Notes: generated from the letters alone by a model not told the origin. 64,000 bases of DNA from Ensifer sp. MPMI2T (GCF_004827385.1 NZ_SRXN01000002.1:310001-374000), one strand, 5' to 3'; shown: positions 9,074-18,352, counted from the first letter of the stretch. Translations and numbers: made by a program.

Positions 9074-11155
9074 TTAGTTGATCGGGCCGCTTTCACCCGG
9101 CTTGCCGGGAAGCTGCTGCGGATAGAGCTCGTAATCGCCCTGCTTGTCGGCTGCGACGAAGACCCGCTCGCGGATGATGGTGTCTTCGGCCCAGTTGAAC
9201 ATGAAGATCGGAGCGCCGGTCGGAATGTTCGAGAAACGCTTGTTGATGATGAGCGCGCCCGGATATTCCGTCAGGCCGACCGTATCGACATTTGTCGTCG
9301 CGGTCTTCTGATACTGCTTCATCAGCGCCGCCCGCTCGTCATTATCGTTGCTGGCGATGAACTTGTTGACGAGATCGACGAGTTCCTGCTCGTGGGGCAT
9401 CAGGTCGACGGTGCCGCTTTCAGGAGCCCTGTGGTGCCAGCTGGTGCGCGGACCGGTCGGCGCAAGCTGCGTCGTGTTCTGCACCACCGACGTCAATTCC
9501 TGGTCGTTGCGGCGGATGAGCCAGTCGAATTTGCCGGCATATTGCGTCGCGTCGCGCTTGGTGCCGTCGACGGCGTTGATGACGACCTTGAGACCGAGCT
9601 GCTCCATCTGGCCGATCAGACCCTCGGCGAGGTTGCGGTCGGTGCCGTAGTCGGAATTAACGAGCAGCACGATCTGCACGTCCGCGCCGCCGGCGGTTCC
9701 TTCCGGGAAGTTGACGAAGCCGTTGCCGTCCGTGTCCTTGAGCCCGGCCTTTTCGAGCAGCGCTTTGGCGCCTTCGAGGTCAAACGCATAGTACATCGTC
9801 GACTGGCGGTCATAGAAGCTCGTGCCGGAGGAAAGCCCGCCCGGATAGATCGCCGTGAACGGCCCCTTGACAAGCGCTTCGCCGAGCTTCTTGCGGTCGA
9901 TCGCCATGGTGACGGCCTTGCGGAAGTCGAGATTGCGGTTGAGCTCGCGCACCGCCTGGGCCCGCGCATCCGGTTCGCCCCAACCATTGCCCGAGAAGTT
10001 CAGGCGCAGATTGTAGCCGATGACGCGGGGACCGAAGGCCAGGCGCGCGGGTGCTGCCTCATCGGCCGCGCGTTTCAGCGACTCGACGAAATTTTCCGGC
10101 TGTTCCAGGTTCGAGAAGTCGCCCGAACCGGCAATCGCTTGCACGTCGCGGTCGGCCCAGGTCGAAAGCTTGTAGTGCAGCTCGTTGAGGTAGGGCAGTT
10201 GATTGCCGGCTTCGTCCACTTTCCAGTAGTAGGGATTGCGGCGCAGCACGATGATATCGTCCGGCCGGTAGGCGACCGGCACCCACGCGCCCATCACCGG
10301 AATGTTCAGGTATTCCGCCGGAAAACCATTCTTGTACTGGTTGTAGGTCGTGCCGGCATATTTCGGATGCTTGGTCTTCAGGATATGCGAGGGGCCGGGG
10401 CAGAAGGTGCCGTAGGCCATTGCGTAGAGATGCTGGCGCGGAAAGGCCTCCTTGAAGGTCCACTCGACCGTGTATTTGTCTATCTGCTTCAGCGTGGTTC
10501 CAACCCCGAAGGTCTCGGGGGTCGCGCCGTTCAGGGGCGAGACGTTCGGATCGACGACGTTGTCGTCCCAATAGAACATCACATCCTCGGCGTCGAAGGG
10601 ATCGCCGTCCGACCATTTCGCGCCCTCGATGAGGTGCATGGTCAGCTTGTGGCCGTCCTCGGACCACTCCCAGCTTTTCGCGAGATTCGGCAGCGGCTCG
10701 ACGTCGGCAGCCTCGACCTGGAAGAGCGGCGCGGTGCGCGTCAGGCATTCGGACATGCCGATGTCGATGCCGCCCCAGCCCTGGGTCTGGCCGGCGCTGT
10801 AGTTCCAGCCCTCGGGTCGACCGCCGATGACATGGCGCAGCACGTCGCCATAGACGCCGACGCCGTCGGGCATGTTGCCGGTCTTGAAGACCATCGGCTC
10901 CTTCGGCAGCCGCTCGGCAACCGGCGGCAGCTTGCCCGCTTTCACGAATTTCTCCGTGACCCAGTCCGGCTCGTGGTATTCCGGCAGGGCCTTGAACTCC
11001 AGAAGCGCGTCGCTCGGCACATAGGTGATCTTGCCCTGGGCCGGGAACGGCGGTTGCTCGGGCACGACGGTAGGTTCCGATGCGAAGGCCTGCACGCCGA
11101 GGGCGGAAATGCCGATGAGCAGGCTCGCCGTTGATGTTAGTCGGTGGGTTTTCAT
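9074..11155 (-). CDS. agpA: AgpA, periplasmic alpha-galactoside-binding protein
   Basis: 693 residues. A family 5 (Dpp/Opp-type) solute-binding protein; S. meliloti AgpA is required for melibiose and raffinose use. Signal peptide at the N-terminus (KTHRLTSTASLLIGISA, probable cleavage after AFA, residue 26). Typical family 5 features are LAKSWEWSEDGHKLTMHL and GAKWSDGDPFDAEDVMF. It is longer than the usual 500-550 residues, with an extended N-terminal segment after the signal peptide. ATG 11155 is preferred (AAGG 6 bases upstream); upstream in-frame starts would bury the signal peptide. First transporter gene, separated from agaL1 by a mosaic repeat. Confidence 0.93.
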   Translation of the reverse strand: MKTHRLTSTASLLIGISALGVQAFASEPTVVPEQPPFPAQGKITYVPSDALLEFKALPEYHEPDWVTEKFVKAGKLPPVAERLPKEPMVFKTGNMPDGVGVYGDVLRHVIGGRPEGWNYSAGQTQGWGGIDIGMSECLTRTAPLFQVEAADVEPLPNLAKSWEWSEDGHKLTMHLIEGAKWSDGDPFDAEDVMFYWDDNVVDPNVSPLNGATPETFGVGTTLKQIDKYTVEWTFKEAFPRQHLYAMAYGTFCPGPSHILKTKHPKYAGTTYNQYKNGFPAEYLNIPVMGAWVPVAYRPDDIIVLRRNPYYWKVDEAGNQLPYLNELHYKLSTWADRDVQAIAGSGDFSNLEQPENFVESLKRAADEAAPARLAFGPRVIGYNLRLNFSGNGWGEPDARAQAVRELNRNLDFRKAVTMAIDRKKLGEALVKGPFTAIYPGGLSSGTSFYDRQSTMYYAFDLEGAKALLEKAGLKDTDGNGFVNFPEGTAGGADVQIVLLVNSDYGTDRNLAEGLIGQMEQLGLKVVINAVDGTKRDATQYAGKFDWLIRRNDQELTSVVQNTTQLAPTGPRTSWHHRAPESGTVDLMPHEQELVDLVNKFIASNDNDERAALMKQYQKTATTNVDTVGLTEYPGALIINKRFSNIPTGAPIFMFNWAEDTIIRERVFVAADKQGDYELYPQQLPGKPGESGPIN

Positions 11156-11309
11156 GGCCTTAAAGTTCTCCCTCCTAATTTGCCAACCCGGGACGGGTGG
11201 CACTCCTCCTGCGTCACAGGCACCCTCGTCTCCTCACACGGATGCCTTTCGCGCCGTCATTTCAACGCGCGGGCAATTTGCCCGCCGGTTACCCCTTCTG
11301 GCCCGGGAT

Positions 11310-11424
11310 TGCCCCTCGCCCTAGTCCTCTCCCCGCAGGCGGGGAGAGGGGACCTAAGCGGTCGTCGCGAGTCCCCTTCGCCCCGCTCGCGGAGAGAAGG
11401 TGGCCGGCAGGCCGGATGAGGGGC
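11310..11424. repeat. Rhizobial intergenic mosaic element (RIME-like)
   Basis: Compound palindromic element between agaL1 and agpA. It contains CCTCTCCCCGCAGGCGGGGA (stem CTCCCCGC/GCGGGGAG) and, to its right, GCCCCGCTCGCGGAGAGAAGG followed by GGCCGGCAGGCCGG. The minus strand reads CCCCTCATCCGGCCTGCCGG, the well-known start of these multicopy rhizobial intergenic elements. Its presence in the gap may form a processing or termination structure between agaL1 and agpA mRNAs. Confidence 0.75.
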
Positions 11425-11448
11425 ATGCTGGGCAAGGGCAATGGCGAC

Positions 11449-12921
11449 CTACCCTGCAACCCGCAGCTTTGCCGCTTCCTTCTCCTCACGGATTTCCTCG
11501 ATCGAGCGCACTTCGCGGCGCGCTGCACCCTTCCAGTCACGAGTCTTGACCGTCGCACGGGCAAGCCGCTCCTTCGCCGCATCGATCGCGTGGGCGTATT
11601 GCGGCAGCCATTCGGCCTCAGCGACCACCATCTCGTCGACCATCTGCCACACTTCTTCCGGCGTGCAGATAGCGCCGACCAGCGGGTCGTGCAGCACCGC
11701 GAGCTTCAGCAGATCGATATCACCGGAAATCGCCGCATGGACGGACATGCGCTGGACATTGATCGACGAGATGCAGGTGGCAGCACACGCTTCCGGCAGC
11801 GTGATCCCCGACACCATGTTGACGCCGAAGCGATCGACGAAACCGGGCGATTCGATGATCGCGTCCGCCGGCAGGTTGGTGATGACGCCGTTGTTCTTGA
11901 CGTTGAAGTGACCGCGATAGACCCGGCCCGTCTCCAGCGCCTCGAGAATATGGCTCGCATGCTCGTTCGAACGCTTCGCCGGATCGATCGGCTTGCCCGC
12001 CGAAGCCAAGAGCTGCGGATACTCCGTTTCGAACCAGTTGCGGGTCTCGGTCGAGTAACGCAGATAACCGCCGGTCTCGCCATGGATCCAGTCCGACATG
12101 TCGATCCATTTGGTGATCTCTTCCGGACGCTTGCGGTACCAGGGCAGATATTCCGAAAGATGGCCGTTGCTTTCCGTCGAATAGACACCGAAGCGCTTCA
12201 GGACGTCGATCCTGAGCTTTTCCTGTCTGGAGAAGACCGGATGGGCCTCGAAAGCGGCAACAAGCTCGTCCTTGCCGATCCTGCGGCCGTTGAGGCGCAC
12301 GTCGATGAACCAGGTCTGATGGTTGATGCCGGAGCAGATGTAGTCGAGCTCGCCGTCCTTGGCGCCGAGGATTTCGGCGATCTGCTCGGCCCCATGCTGG
12401 ACGCCGTGGCAGAGGCCGACGGTGTCGACCTTGCCGTACTCGATCGCGGCCCAGGTGTTCATCGCCATCGGGTTGGCGTAGTTCAGGAATTTGGCGCCGG
12501 ATTCGGCAACCTCGCGGATGTCCTTGCAGAAGTCGAGGATAACAGGAATGTTGCGTTGGCCGTAGAGAATGCCGCCGGCGCAGATCGTATCGCCGACGCA
12601 CTGGTCAACGCCGTATTTCAATGGAATGCGGATGTCGTCGGCATAGGCGCCGAGACCGCCCACCCGAACGCAACTGATGATGTAGCGCGCGCCTTCGAGC
12701 GCTTGGCGACGATCGGTGGTGGCTGTCACCCGCGTCGGCAGGCCGTTCGCCTCGACGATCCGGTCGAGGATCGTCTTGATCATGCCGAGGTTGTGTTCGC
12801 TCAGATCGGTCAGCGCGAATTCGACGTCCTGGAGTTCCGGCACGGAAAGAATGTCGGTGAAAAGCTTCTTGGTGAAGCCGATGCTGCCGGCTCCGATAAT
12901 GGCGATCTTGAAGCGGCTCAT
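11449..12921 (-). CDS. agaL1: GH4 alpha-galactosidase AgaL1
   Basis: 490 residues, GH4. Rossmann motif IAIIGAGSIGFTKKLF at residues 5-20, metal-binding Cys in GLCHGVQHG and His in GINHQTWF, and YANPMAMNTWA mark an alpha-galactosidase/6-phospho-glucosidase-fold enzyme using NAD and Mn. It is clearly paralogous to AgaL2 but diverged, perhaps with a different substrate chain length (inference). ATG 12921 is used; the open frame continues upstream through non-coding sequence. First gene of the agp operon, transcribed away from agpT. Confidence 0.92.
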   Translation of the reverse strand: MSRFKIAIIGAGSIGFTKKLFTDILSVPELQDVEFALTDLSEHNLGMIKTILDRIVEANGLPTRVTATTDRRQALEGARYIISCVRVGGLGAYADDIRIPLKYGVDQCVGDTICAGGILYGQRNIPVILDFCKDIREVAESGAKFLNYANPMAMNTWAAIEYGKVDTVGLCHGVQHGAEQIAEILGAKDGELDYICSGINHQTWFIDVRLNGRRIGKDELVAAFEAHPVFSRQEKLRIDVLKRFGVYSTESNGHLSEYLPWYRKRPEEITKWIDMSDWIHGETGGYLRYSTETRNWFETEYPQLLASAGKPIDPAKRSNEHASHILEALETGRVYRGHFNVKNNGVITNLPADAIIESPGFVDRFGVNMVSGITLPEACAATCISSINVQRMSVHAAISGDIDLLKLAVLHDPLVGAICTPEEVWQMVDEMVVAEAEWLPQYAHAIDAAKERLARATVKTRDWKGAARREVRSIEEIREEKEAAKLRVAG

Positions 12922-12971
12922 GGTCGTCTCGTCCCTCCTCGTCCTGCAGAATTCGCGCAATAAGGGTAAAA

Positions 12972-12988
12972 TCAATTCATCGAATTGA
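12972..12988. promoter_or_regulatory. Inverted repeat in the agaL1-agpT divergent promoter region
   Basis: TCAATTC (12972-12978), ATC, GAATTGA (12982-12988): a perfect 7-bp inverted repeat with a 3-base spacer, flanked by AGGGT on the left and ACCCT on the right. It lies 51 bases upstream of agaL1. Candidate binding site for AgpT or another regulator; unproven. Confidence 0.45.
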
Positions 12989-13079
12989 CCCTGGTCGCAA
13001 AATGCGACCCCTCCCCTCCCAAGCCCTTCCTGACTACGGGAAAAGGCGTTCGTCTTGCGTGATCTGCGGTCATTATGTG

Positions 13080-13085
13080 TATAAT
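13080..13085 (+). promoter_or_regulatory. Possible agpT -10 box
   Basis: A perfect TATAAT lies 33 bases upstream of the agpT ATG. The best -35 candidate, TTGCGT at 13055-13060, gives a long 19-base spacer, so the promoter may depend on an activator. Confidence 0.4.
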
Positions 13086-13117
13086 CGACCGTACGACTAG
13101 AGAGGTATTGTGCTTTC

Positions 13118-14059
13118 ATGGGTAATTCTGTGCTGCAGGATTTGATCGACCGCGGGCCGGTGATGCGGACCGTTTCGCTGCCGCGGGGAAGGCAGAGCCT
13201 GCACACCATGCCGACCAGCACCGGCTATGAGATCAGGACCGATGCGACCTATGACTGGGACGGACGCAAGCGCGGCCAGACGCCGTTCACCGTGCTGCAG
13301 CACACGATCGGCGGCGCCGGCAATCTGCGCTACGAGAACCGCACCTACCGGCTGCGCGAAGGCGATACGCTGCTTCTGCTGGTCCCACACAATCATCGCT
13401 ATTGGCTGGAGGACGGGGGACGCTGGGAGTTCTTCTGGATATCGATGAACGGCGAGGAGGCGCTGCGTATCCATCGAGCGATCCTGGCGGTCACGGGCCC
13501 GGTCTTGAAGCTGCAGCCGGAAACCATCGAGCATCTCGCCGATTGCAGCCTGCGGCTCATCTCCGGGGGTGAGACGCCGGGCCGTGCTTCGGCGATCGCC
13601 TACGAGGCGGCGATGGCGCTCTATGACGACGTCTTCGGCTCGCACCCGGTTTTCAGCCAGGAATACCGGACGATGCATCACGTCATCGATCACATCATGG
13701 CGAATCTCGAAAAGCCGCTGCCGGTCGAGGAACTGGCAAAGGTCTCGGGCCTCAGCCGTGCGCATTTCTCTCGCGTCTTCGCGGCGAGCGAAGGCATGCC
13801 GCCAGCCGAATTCGTCCTGCAGAAGCGGCTGCAGCGGGCAGTGAAACTTCTGACGAAAACGGCCGACCTGCCGGTCAAGGAGGTCGCGATCCTCTCGGGT
13901 TTCGAAGACCCGAACTACTTCGCCAAGGTCTTCCGCCGCGTCTTCGGCGCGAGCCCCACGGAATTCCGCACCACGGGCATGTATGCGAGCGTGCCCTCGA
14001 GAGGCCGGGGAGCAGAAACCGGCGAATCCCTGTCCACGCTCGCTGCCGCTCGCGATTGA
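13118..14059 (+). CDS. agpT: AgpT, AraC-family regulator of the agp genes
   Basis: 313 residues. N-terminal sugar-sensing cupin domain (about 1-170; RTYRLREGDTLLLLVPHNHRYW) and C-terminal double helix-turn-helix of the AraC family (about 190-290; PLPVEELAKVSGLSRAHFSR, then VKEVAILSGFEDPNYFAKVF, ending with the GASPTEFR signature). Divergent from agaL1 with a 196-base shared control region. In S. meliloti the gene in this place activates agpA in response to alpha-galactosides. The C-terminal tail of about 25 residues is low complexity. Confidence 0.88.
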   Translation: MGNSVLQDLIDRGPVMRTVSLPRGRQSLHTMPTSTGYEIRTDATYDWDGRKRGQTPFTVLQHTIGGAGNLRYENRTYRLREGDTLLLLVPHNHRYWLEDGGRWEFFWISMNGEEALRIHRAILAVTGPVLKLQPETIEHLADCSLRLISGGETPGRASAIAYEAAMALYDDVFGSHPVFSQEYRTMHHVIDHIMANLEKPLPVEELAKVSGLSRAHFSRVFAASEGMPPAEFVLQKRLQRAVKLLTKTADLPVKEVAILSGFEDPNYFAKVFRRVFGASPTEFRTTGMYASVPSRGRGAETGESLSTLAAARD

Positions 14060-14072
14060 AAGCGGCGCCTTG

Positions 14073-14094
14073 CCGCTTGCAAGCAGGCAAGCGG
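14073..14094 (+). terminator. Hairpin downstream of agpT, weak terminator candidate
   Basis: CCGCTTGC (14073-14080) and GCAAGCGG (14087-14094) form a perfect 8-bp stem with a 6-base loop, 14 bases after the agpT stop. There is no T-run, so termination is uncertain. Confidence 0.3.
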
Positions 14095-14206
14095 TGTCGC
14101 TCTCGCCGCGAGATGGCGACCCCGAGGAACAAAGCATGGCGTTCCCTGTTGGATGCAAGGGTCCAGCCCACGGCGCGGACCGATGACACCCCAGCGAGGA
14201 AAAAAC

Positions 14207-15706
14207 ATGCCCGACGCACCGGATTCAAGCAGCTATTGGAACGCGACCTGCGGCGCTCCGGACTTTCCCCGTCTGGAGCAGGACACCACCACCGACATCG
14301 TCATTGTCGGCGGCGGCATCGTCGGCGTCACGACGGCGCGCCTCCTCAAGGACCAGGGCTTGCGCGTCGTCCTGCTGGAAGCCCGCAGAGTGGGCCGGCA
14401 GGTGACGGGCAGATCAACCGCCAAGATGACCTCCCAGCACGGGCTCATTTACCAGACACTGGATGAGAAGTTCGATGCCGACCACGCCCGCCTCTATGGC
14501 GAGGCTCAGGAGAGTGCGATCGAAAGGATCCGCAGGCTCGCCCGAGAGCATTCCATCGATTGCGACATCGAGGAGAAGTCGGCCTTCGTCTATACCCGCG
14601 AGGAAAAGTCGATCGATCGGATAGAGAAGGAAGCGGAGGTGGCGCGGCGCGTCGGCCTGCCGGCCGTTCTCACCCGCGACACAGGACTGCCATTCGAGGT
14701 GTCGAGCGCGCTACGCTTCGATGGCCAGGCACAATTCCACCCGACGAAATATGTGGCGGGCCTGGCGCAGACGATCCCCGGCGATGGCTGCCACGTCTTC
14801 GAAAACAGCCCGGTCAGTGATTGGGAGCCGACGCGGGTGGTCACGCGCACGGGTAGCGTCGGCGCGCGCCACGTCATCATGGCGACCCATCTCCCCCTCG
14901 GTCAGATCGGAAGCTTCTATACGGCGGCTCACCCCTATGCCGAGCCCGTTGCCGCCGCTCGTATCCAGAGCCCGCCACCGGGCATGTATATCAGTGTCGA
15001 TCAGCCCGGCCACTCGATCCGCACCCATAGGCGGGAAAACGGAGAGGTTTACGCGATCGTCGCGGGCGAAAGCTTCAAGCCGGGCCATACCGATGATGAG
15101 CGCCAATACATGGTGGATCTGCAGCGCTGGCTGCGGGAAAACTTCGATGCGGGACCCATCGAGTACCGGTGGGTCAACGAGGATTACTCGTCCGTCGACA
15201 AGCTGCCATTCGTCGGCTGGTCAGCAAGCAAGGACGGCTACCTTGTCGCGACCGGCTTCGCCGCCTGGGGAATTTCAAACGGGACCGCTGCCGCGATGAT
15301 CTTGGCGGAACTTGCGGCTGGCAATGAGCACCGCTGGCTATCGCTGTTCGACGCCAACCGTACGACGGTCATCGGCGGAGCCGCGCAGTACGTAAAGGAG
15401 AATGCGCTGGTCGGCGCCCACCTGGTGGGCGGCTATCTTTCTCGCAAGCTGCATTCCTTTGACGAGCTTCCGCCGGGGCAGGCCGCAATCATGCGGATCG
15501 ACGGCAAACATGTTGCTGCCTACAGGGACGAGGAGGGCCGCGTGCACAGTGTGTCGGCCGTATGCCCGCACATGGGCTGCATCGTGGGCTGGAACGAGAC
15601 AGACCGCACTTGGGACTGTCCCTGCCACGGATCGCGTTTCGCTCTCAATGGAGAAGTCATGCACGGGCCGGCCATCGCACCCCTCGGCTCCGGCATCACC
15701 GGATAA
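14207..15706 (+). CDS. FAD-dependent oxidoreductase with C-terminal Rieske domain
   Basis: 499 residues. Residues about 25-400 are a DAO-type FAD domain: DIVIVGGGIVGVTTARLL is the dinucleotide-binding motif and TGRSTAKMTSQHG is typical of the glycine-oxidase-like branch. Residues about 430-499 form a Rieske 2Fe-2S domain with both ligand pairs, CPHMGC and CPCHGSRF. This matches the YhfW-type family, whose substrate is unknown. ATG 14207 follows GAGG by about 8 bases. It stands alone between the agp and lac clusters; no membrane segment or export signal is seen. Confidence 0.88.
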   Translation: MPDAPDSSSYWNATCGAPDFPRLEQDTTTDIVIVGGGIVGVTTARLLKDQGLRVVLLEARRVGRQVTGRSTAKMTSQHGLIYQTLDEKFDADHARLYGEAQESAIERIRRLAREHSIDCDIEEKSAFVYTREEKSIDRIEKEAEVARRVGLPAVLTRDTGLPFEVSSALRFDGQAQFHPTKYVAGLAQTIPGDGCHVFENSPVSDWEPTRVVTRTGSVGARHVIMATHLPLGQIGSFYTAAHPYAEPVAAARIQSPPPGMYISVDQPGHSIRTHRRENGEVYAIVAGESFKPGHTDDERQYMVDLQRWLRENFDAGPIEYRWVNEDYSSVDKLPFVGWSASKDGYLVATGFAAWGISNGTAAAMILAELAAGNEHRWLSLFDANRTTVIGGAAQYVKENALVGAHLVGGYLSRKLHSFDELPPGQAAIMRIDGKHVAAYRDEEGRVHSVSAVCPHMGCIVGWNETDRTWDCPCHGSRFALNGEVMHGPAIAPLGSGITG

Positions 15707-15808
15707 ACGGCCGTCCGGCTGCACCAGGCGCACCGCTCCGATTTCGACAGCTTGAGCTTCTCTTGGGGGCGAGTTTCCAAAACTGCCGCTTGCAAATGAC
15801 GCAGCGTT

Positions 15809-15821
15809 AGTAAAAATTTAC
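15809..15821. promoter_or_regulatory. Operator candidate upstream of lacR
   Basis: AGTAAAAATTTAC contains GTAAA-AA-TTTAC, a perfect inverted repeat. The identical 13-mer recurs at 16965-16977 upstream of the binding-protein gene. Two copies flanking a LacI-type regulator suggest it is that regulator's site, including autoregulation. Confidence 0.65.
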
Positions 15822-15921
15822 CTATGCGCTCGCGCCAAGATCGTGTTCCCACGCTTGCCGCGTGGCATCGACCAATGATTCCTGACAATCGGCGGGCGGC
15901 TGAGACGAGGACAAGTGCAGC

Positions 15922-16956
15922 ATGGTTACGATAAAGGAAATCGCATCGGCGGTCGGCGTATCATCGGCGACCGTTTCACGGGTCTTGAACTACGATCCGA
16001 CGCTGTCGATTTCCACCAGCAAGCGCCAGGCGATCATCGAGACGGCCGAGGCGCTGAATTATGCAACGCCGCGTAACCGCAGCCGAGCCGCAGCCCAGGG
16101 CGTCGGCGCCGGATTGAAGATCGCGCTCGTTCATTTCCTCGATCCCGCCCAGGAGCTTGCCGATCCCTATTATGTCGGCGTGCGGCTCGGCATCGAAAGC
16201 CGCTGTCAGGCGCTGAAGAGTGAAGTCGTCAAGGTCTTCCTGACCGGGAGCCCTCCCGAAGCGGCAATGCTGGAGGGGGCTTCAGGCGTGGTGGCCGTCG
16301 GCCACTATTATGGCGACGAGCTCGACTGGCTGCGCCGCCACAGCCGGCATCTGGTGTTCGCAGATTACGCCCCTGCCGGAGACGTGGACGACGCCGTGTT
16401 GAGCGACGTGTCCCTCGCCATGACACGGCTCCTGGAAGCCGTCCACGGCATGGGCTATCGCCGCATCGGCTTCATCGGCTGGATCGACGCCTTCTACGGC
16501 CCCGACAACATCCATGCGGAACGTCGCTGCCGCACCTATATCGACTGGATGACCAAAGCCGGCCTCTATGATCCGGAACTATGCATGGTCGAGCGAATGA
16601 CACCGGACAGCGGCTATACGCTCGCCAAGGCGATGCTCGCGAAACCCGATCCACCGACAATTTTGATCACCTGCAACGATAACATGGCTCTTGGCGCCTA
16701 CAGGGCGATCCACGAGATGGGCCTCAGGATCCCACAAGACGTCGCGGTCGCCAGTTTCAACGACATTCCCGTCGCCCAGTTTCTGGGCCCCCCGCTGTCC
16801 ACCGTGAAGATCCCGGCAGAACTGATCGGCGAGACGGCGGTCGACCTGCTCCTTGAGCGCCTTTCGGGGCGCGAAATCGCCAAAAAGGTGGTTCTCGGAA
16901 CCGAGATCATCTGGCGCGGCAGCACGCCCGCACCTGCCGCCGCCGCGGCTGAGTGA
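15922..16956 (+). CDS. lacR: LacI-family regulator of the lac operon
   Basis: 344 residues. N-terminal LacI helix-turn-helix (TIKEIASAVGVSSATVSRVL, residues 3-22) and C-terminal periplasmic-binding-like effector domain (GYRRIGFIGW; ILITCNDNMALGAYRAI; VAVASFNDIPVAQF), closest in character to EbgR-type galactoside repressors. It is encoded immediately upstream of, and on the same strand as, the lac transporter and beta-galactosidase genes, 113 bases before lacE. The same palindromic 13-mer lies on both sides of it, so it probably represses both itself and the operon, with a galactoside inducer (inference). Confidence 0.88.
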   Translation: MVTIKEIASAVGVSSATVSRVLNYDPTLSISTSKRQAIIETAEALNYATPRNRSRAAAQGVGAGLKIALVHFLDPAQELADPYYVGVRLGIESRCQALKSEVVKVFLTGSPPEAAMLEGASGVVAVGHYYGDELDWLRRHSRHLVFADYAPAGDVDDAVLSDVSLAMTRLLEAVHGMGYRRIGFIGWIDAFYGPDNIHAERRCRTYIDWMTKAGLYDPELCMVERMTPDSGYTLAKAMLAKPDPPTILITCNDNMALGAYRAIHEMGLRIPQDVAVASFNDIPVAQFLGPPLSTVKIPAELIGETAVDLLLERLSGREIAKKVVLGTEIIWRGSTPAPAAAAAE

Positions 16957-16964
16957 AAAACCGA

Positions 16965-16977
16965 AGTAAAAATTTAC
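16965..16977. promoter_or_regulatory. Operator candidate upstream of lacE
   Basis: Second exact copy of AGTAAAAATTTAC (here followed by T, extending the symmetry), 8 bases after the lacR stop and about 90 bases before lacE. A weak promoter can be read just downstream (TTGCCT 16986-16991, 17-base spacer, AATACT 17009-17014). Confidence 0.65.
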
Positions 16978-17069
16978 TGAAAATATTGCCTCGCTCCCGA
17001 TTTTGAGAAATACTCCGCGCCGAGACAGGGAGGACTGTCTCGGGGAACACGAGATTCCGGGAGGAAACA

Positions 17070-18344
17070 ATGGACAATCTGGCCCGTGCCTATCTGCCAC
17101 GCATCGCAGGCCTTGCGCTGGCGAGCGTGAGCTTCCTGGCGGTGACTGCCGCGGAGGCAAAGGAAATCACCATCTGGTGCTGGGATCCGAACTTCAACGT
17201 CGCGATCATGAAGGAGGCCGGCGCCCGCTACACGAAGACTCATCCGGACGTCACCTTCAACGTCGTCGATTTCGCCAAGAGCGACGTCGAGCAGAAGCTT
17301 CAGACGGGTCTTGCCTCCGGCACCGCCGATGCGCTGCCCGACATTGTTCTGATCGAGGACTACGGCGCGCAGAAATATCTCCAATCCTTCCCCGGCGCCT
17401 TCGCGCCTCTCTCCGGCACGGTCGATTACTCCGGCTTCGCTCCCTACAAGGTCGAGGTGATGACCATTGACGGCCAGGTCTATGGCATGCCGTTCGATTC
17501 CGGCGTTACCGGGCTCTATTACCGCAAAGATTACCTCGAACAGGCCGGCTTCAAGCCGGAGGACATGCAGAACCTCACCTGGGATCGCTTCATCGAGATC
17601 GGCCAGCAGGTCGAGGAAAAGACCGGCAAGAAGATGATGGGGCTTGATCCCAATGATGCCGGCCTCGTCCGCATCATCATGCAGTCGGCGGGACAGTGGT
17701 ATTTCGACAAGGACGGCAAGACCAACGTCACTGGCAACCCGGCGCTGAAGGCGGCCCTCGATACCGTCGGCAAGATCATGTCGGCCAACATCTACAAGCC
17801 GGCGGCCGGCTGGTCCGACTGGGTCGGAACCTTCACCTCCGGCGATGTGGCGGCAGTCGTCACCGGTGTCTGGATCACAGGCACCGTCAAGGCGCAGCCG
17901 GATCAGGCCGGCAAATGGGGGGTCGCACCCATTCCGAAGCTTTCGATCGATGGCGCGACGCATGCCTCGAACCTCGGTGGGTCGAGCTGGTATGTGCTTG
18001 AAAGCTCGGCTGAGAAGGCCGAGGCGATCGATTTCCTCAACGAGATCTACGGCAAGGATATCGATTTCTACCAGACGATCCTGCTGGAGCGCGGCGCCGT
18101 CGGCTCGCTGCTCGCCGCGCGCGGCGGAGCGGCTTACGAGCAGGCCGATCCCTTCTTCGGCGGCGAGAAGGTCTGGCAGAACTTCTCAGACTGGCTGGCG
18201 AAGGTGCCGTCGGTGAACTACGGTATCTTCACCAACGAGGCGGATACCGCCGTCACCGCACAGCTCCCGGCGCTGACCCAGGGAACGCCGGTCGACGACG
18301 TCCTCAAGGCGATCGACGCTGAGGTCAGCGCGCAGATCCAGTGA
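17070..18344 (+). CDS. lacE: LacE, lactose-binding periplasmic protein
   Basis: 424 residues, family 1 solute-binding protein. Signal peptide at residues 1-30 (ARAYLPRIAGLALASVSFLA, cleavage near AEA-KE). The mature part opens EITIWCWDPNFNVAIM, and DALPDIVLIEDYG and MPFDSGVTGLYYRKD are typical of sugar-binding proteins of the MalE/LacE group. GGAGG lies shortly upstream of ATG 17070. First structural gene after lacR, followed by two MalF/MalG-type permeases, a beta-galactosidase and an MsmX-type ATPase, the S. meliloti lacEFGZK arrangement. Confidence 0.92.
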   Translation: MDNLARAYLPRIAGLALASVSFLAVTAAEAKEITIWCWDPNFNVAIMKEAGARYTKTHPDVTFNVVDFAKSDVEQKLQTGLASGTADALPDIVLIEDYGAQKYLQSFPGAFAPLSGTVDYSGFAPYKVEVMTIDGQVYGMPFDSGVTGLYYRKDYLEQAGFKPEDMQNLTWDRFIEIGQQVEEKTGKKMMGLDPNDAGLVRIIMQSAGQWYFDKDGKTNVTGNPALKAALDTVGKIMSANIYKPAAGWSDWVGTFTSGDVAAVVTGVWITGTVKAQPDQAGKWGVAPIPKLSIDGATHASNLGGSSWYVLESSAEKAEAIDFLNEIYGKDIDFYQTILLERGAVGSLLAARGGAAYEQADPFFGGEKVWQNFSDWLAKVPSVNYGIFTNEADTAVTAQLPALTQGTPVDDVLKAIDAEVSAQIQ

Positions 18345-18352
18345 CCGGACAA

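Noticed and set aside
8192-11134. A 980-codon open frame on the plus strand opposite agpA/agpB
   Set aside because: It is the antisense of well-supported transporter genes in GC-rich DNA; its translation is dominated by Arg/Asp/Val without any domain.
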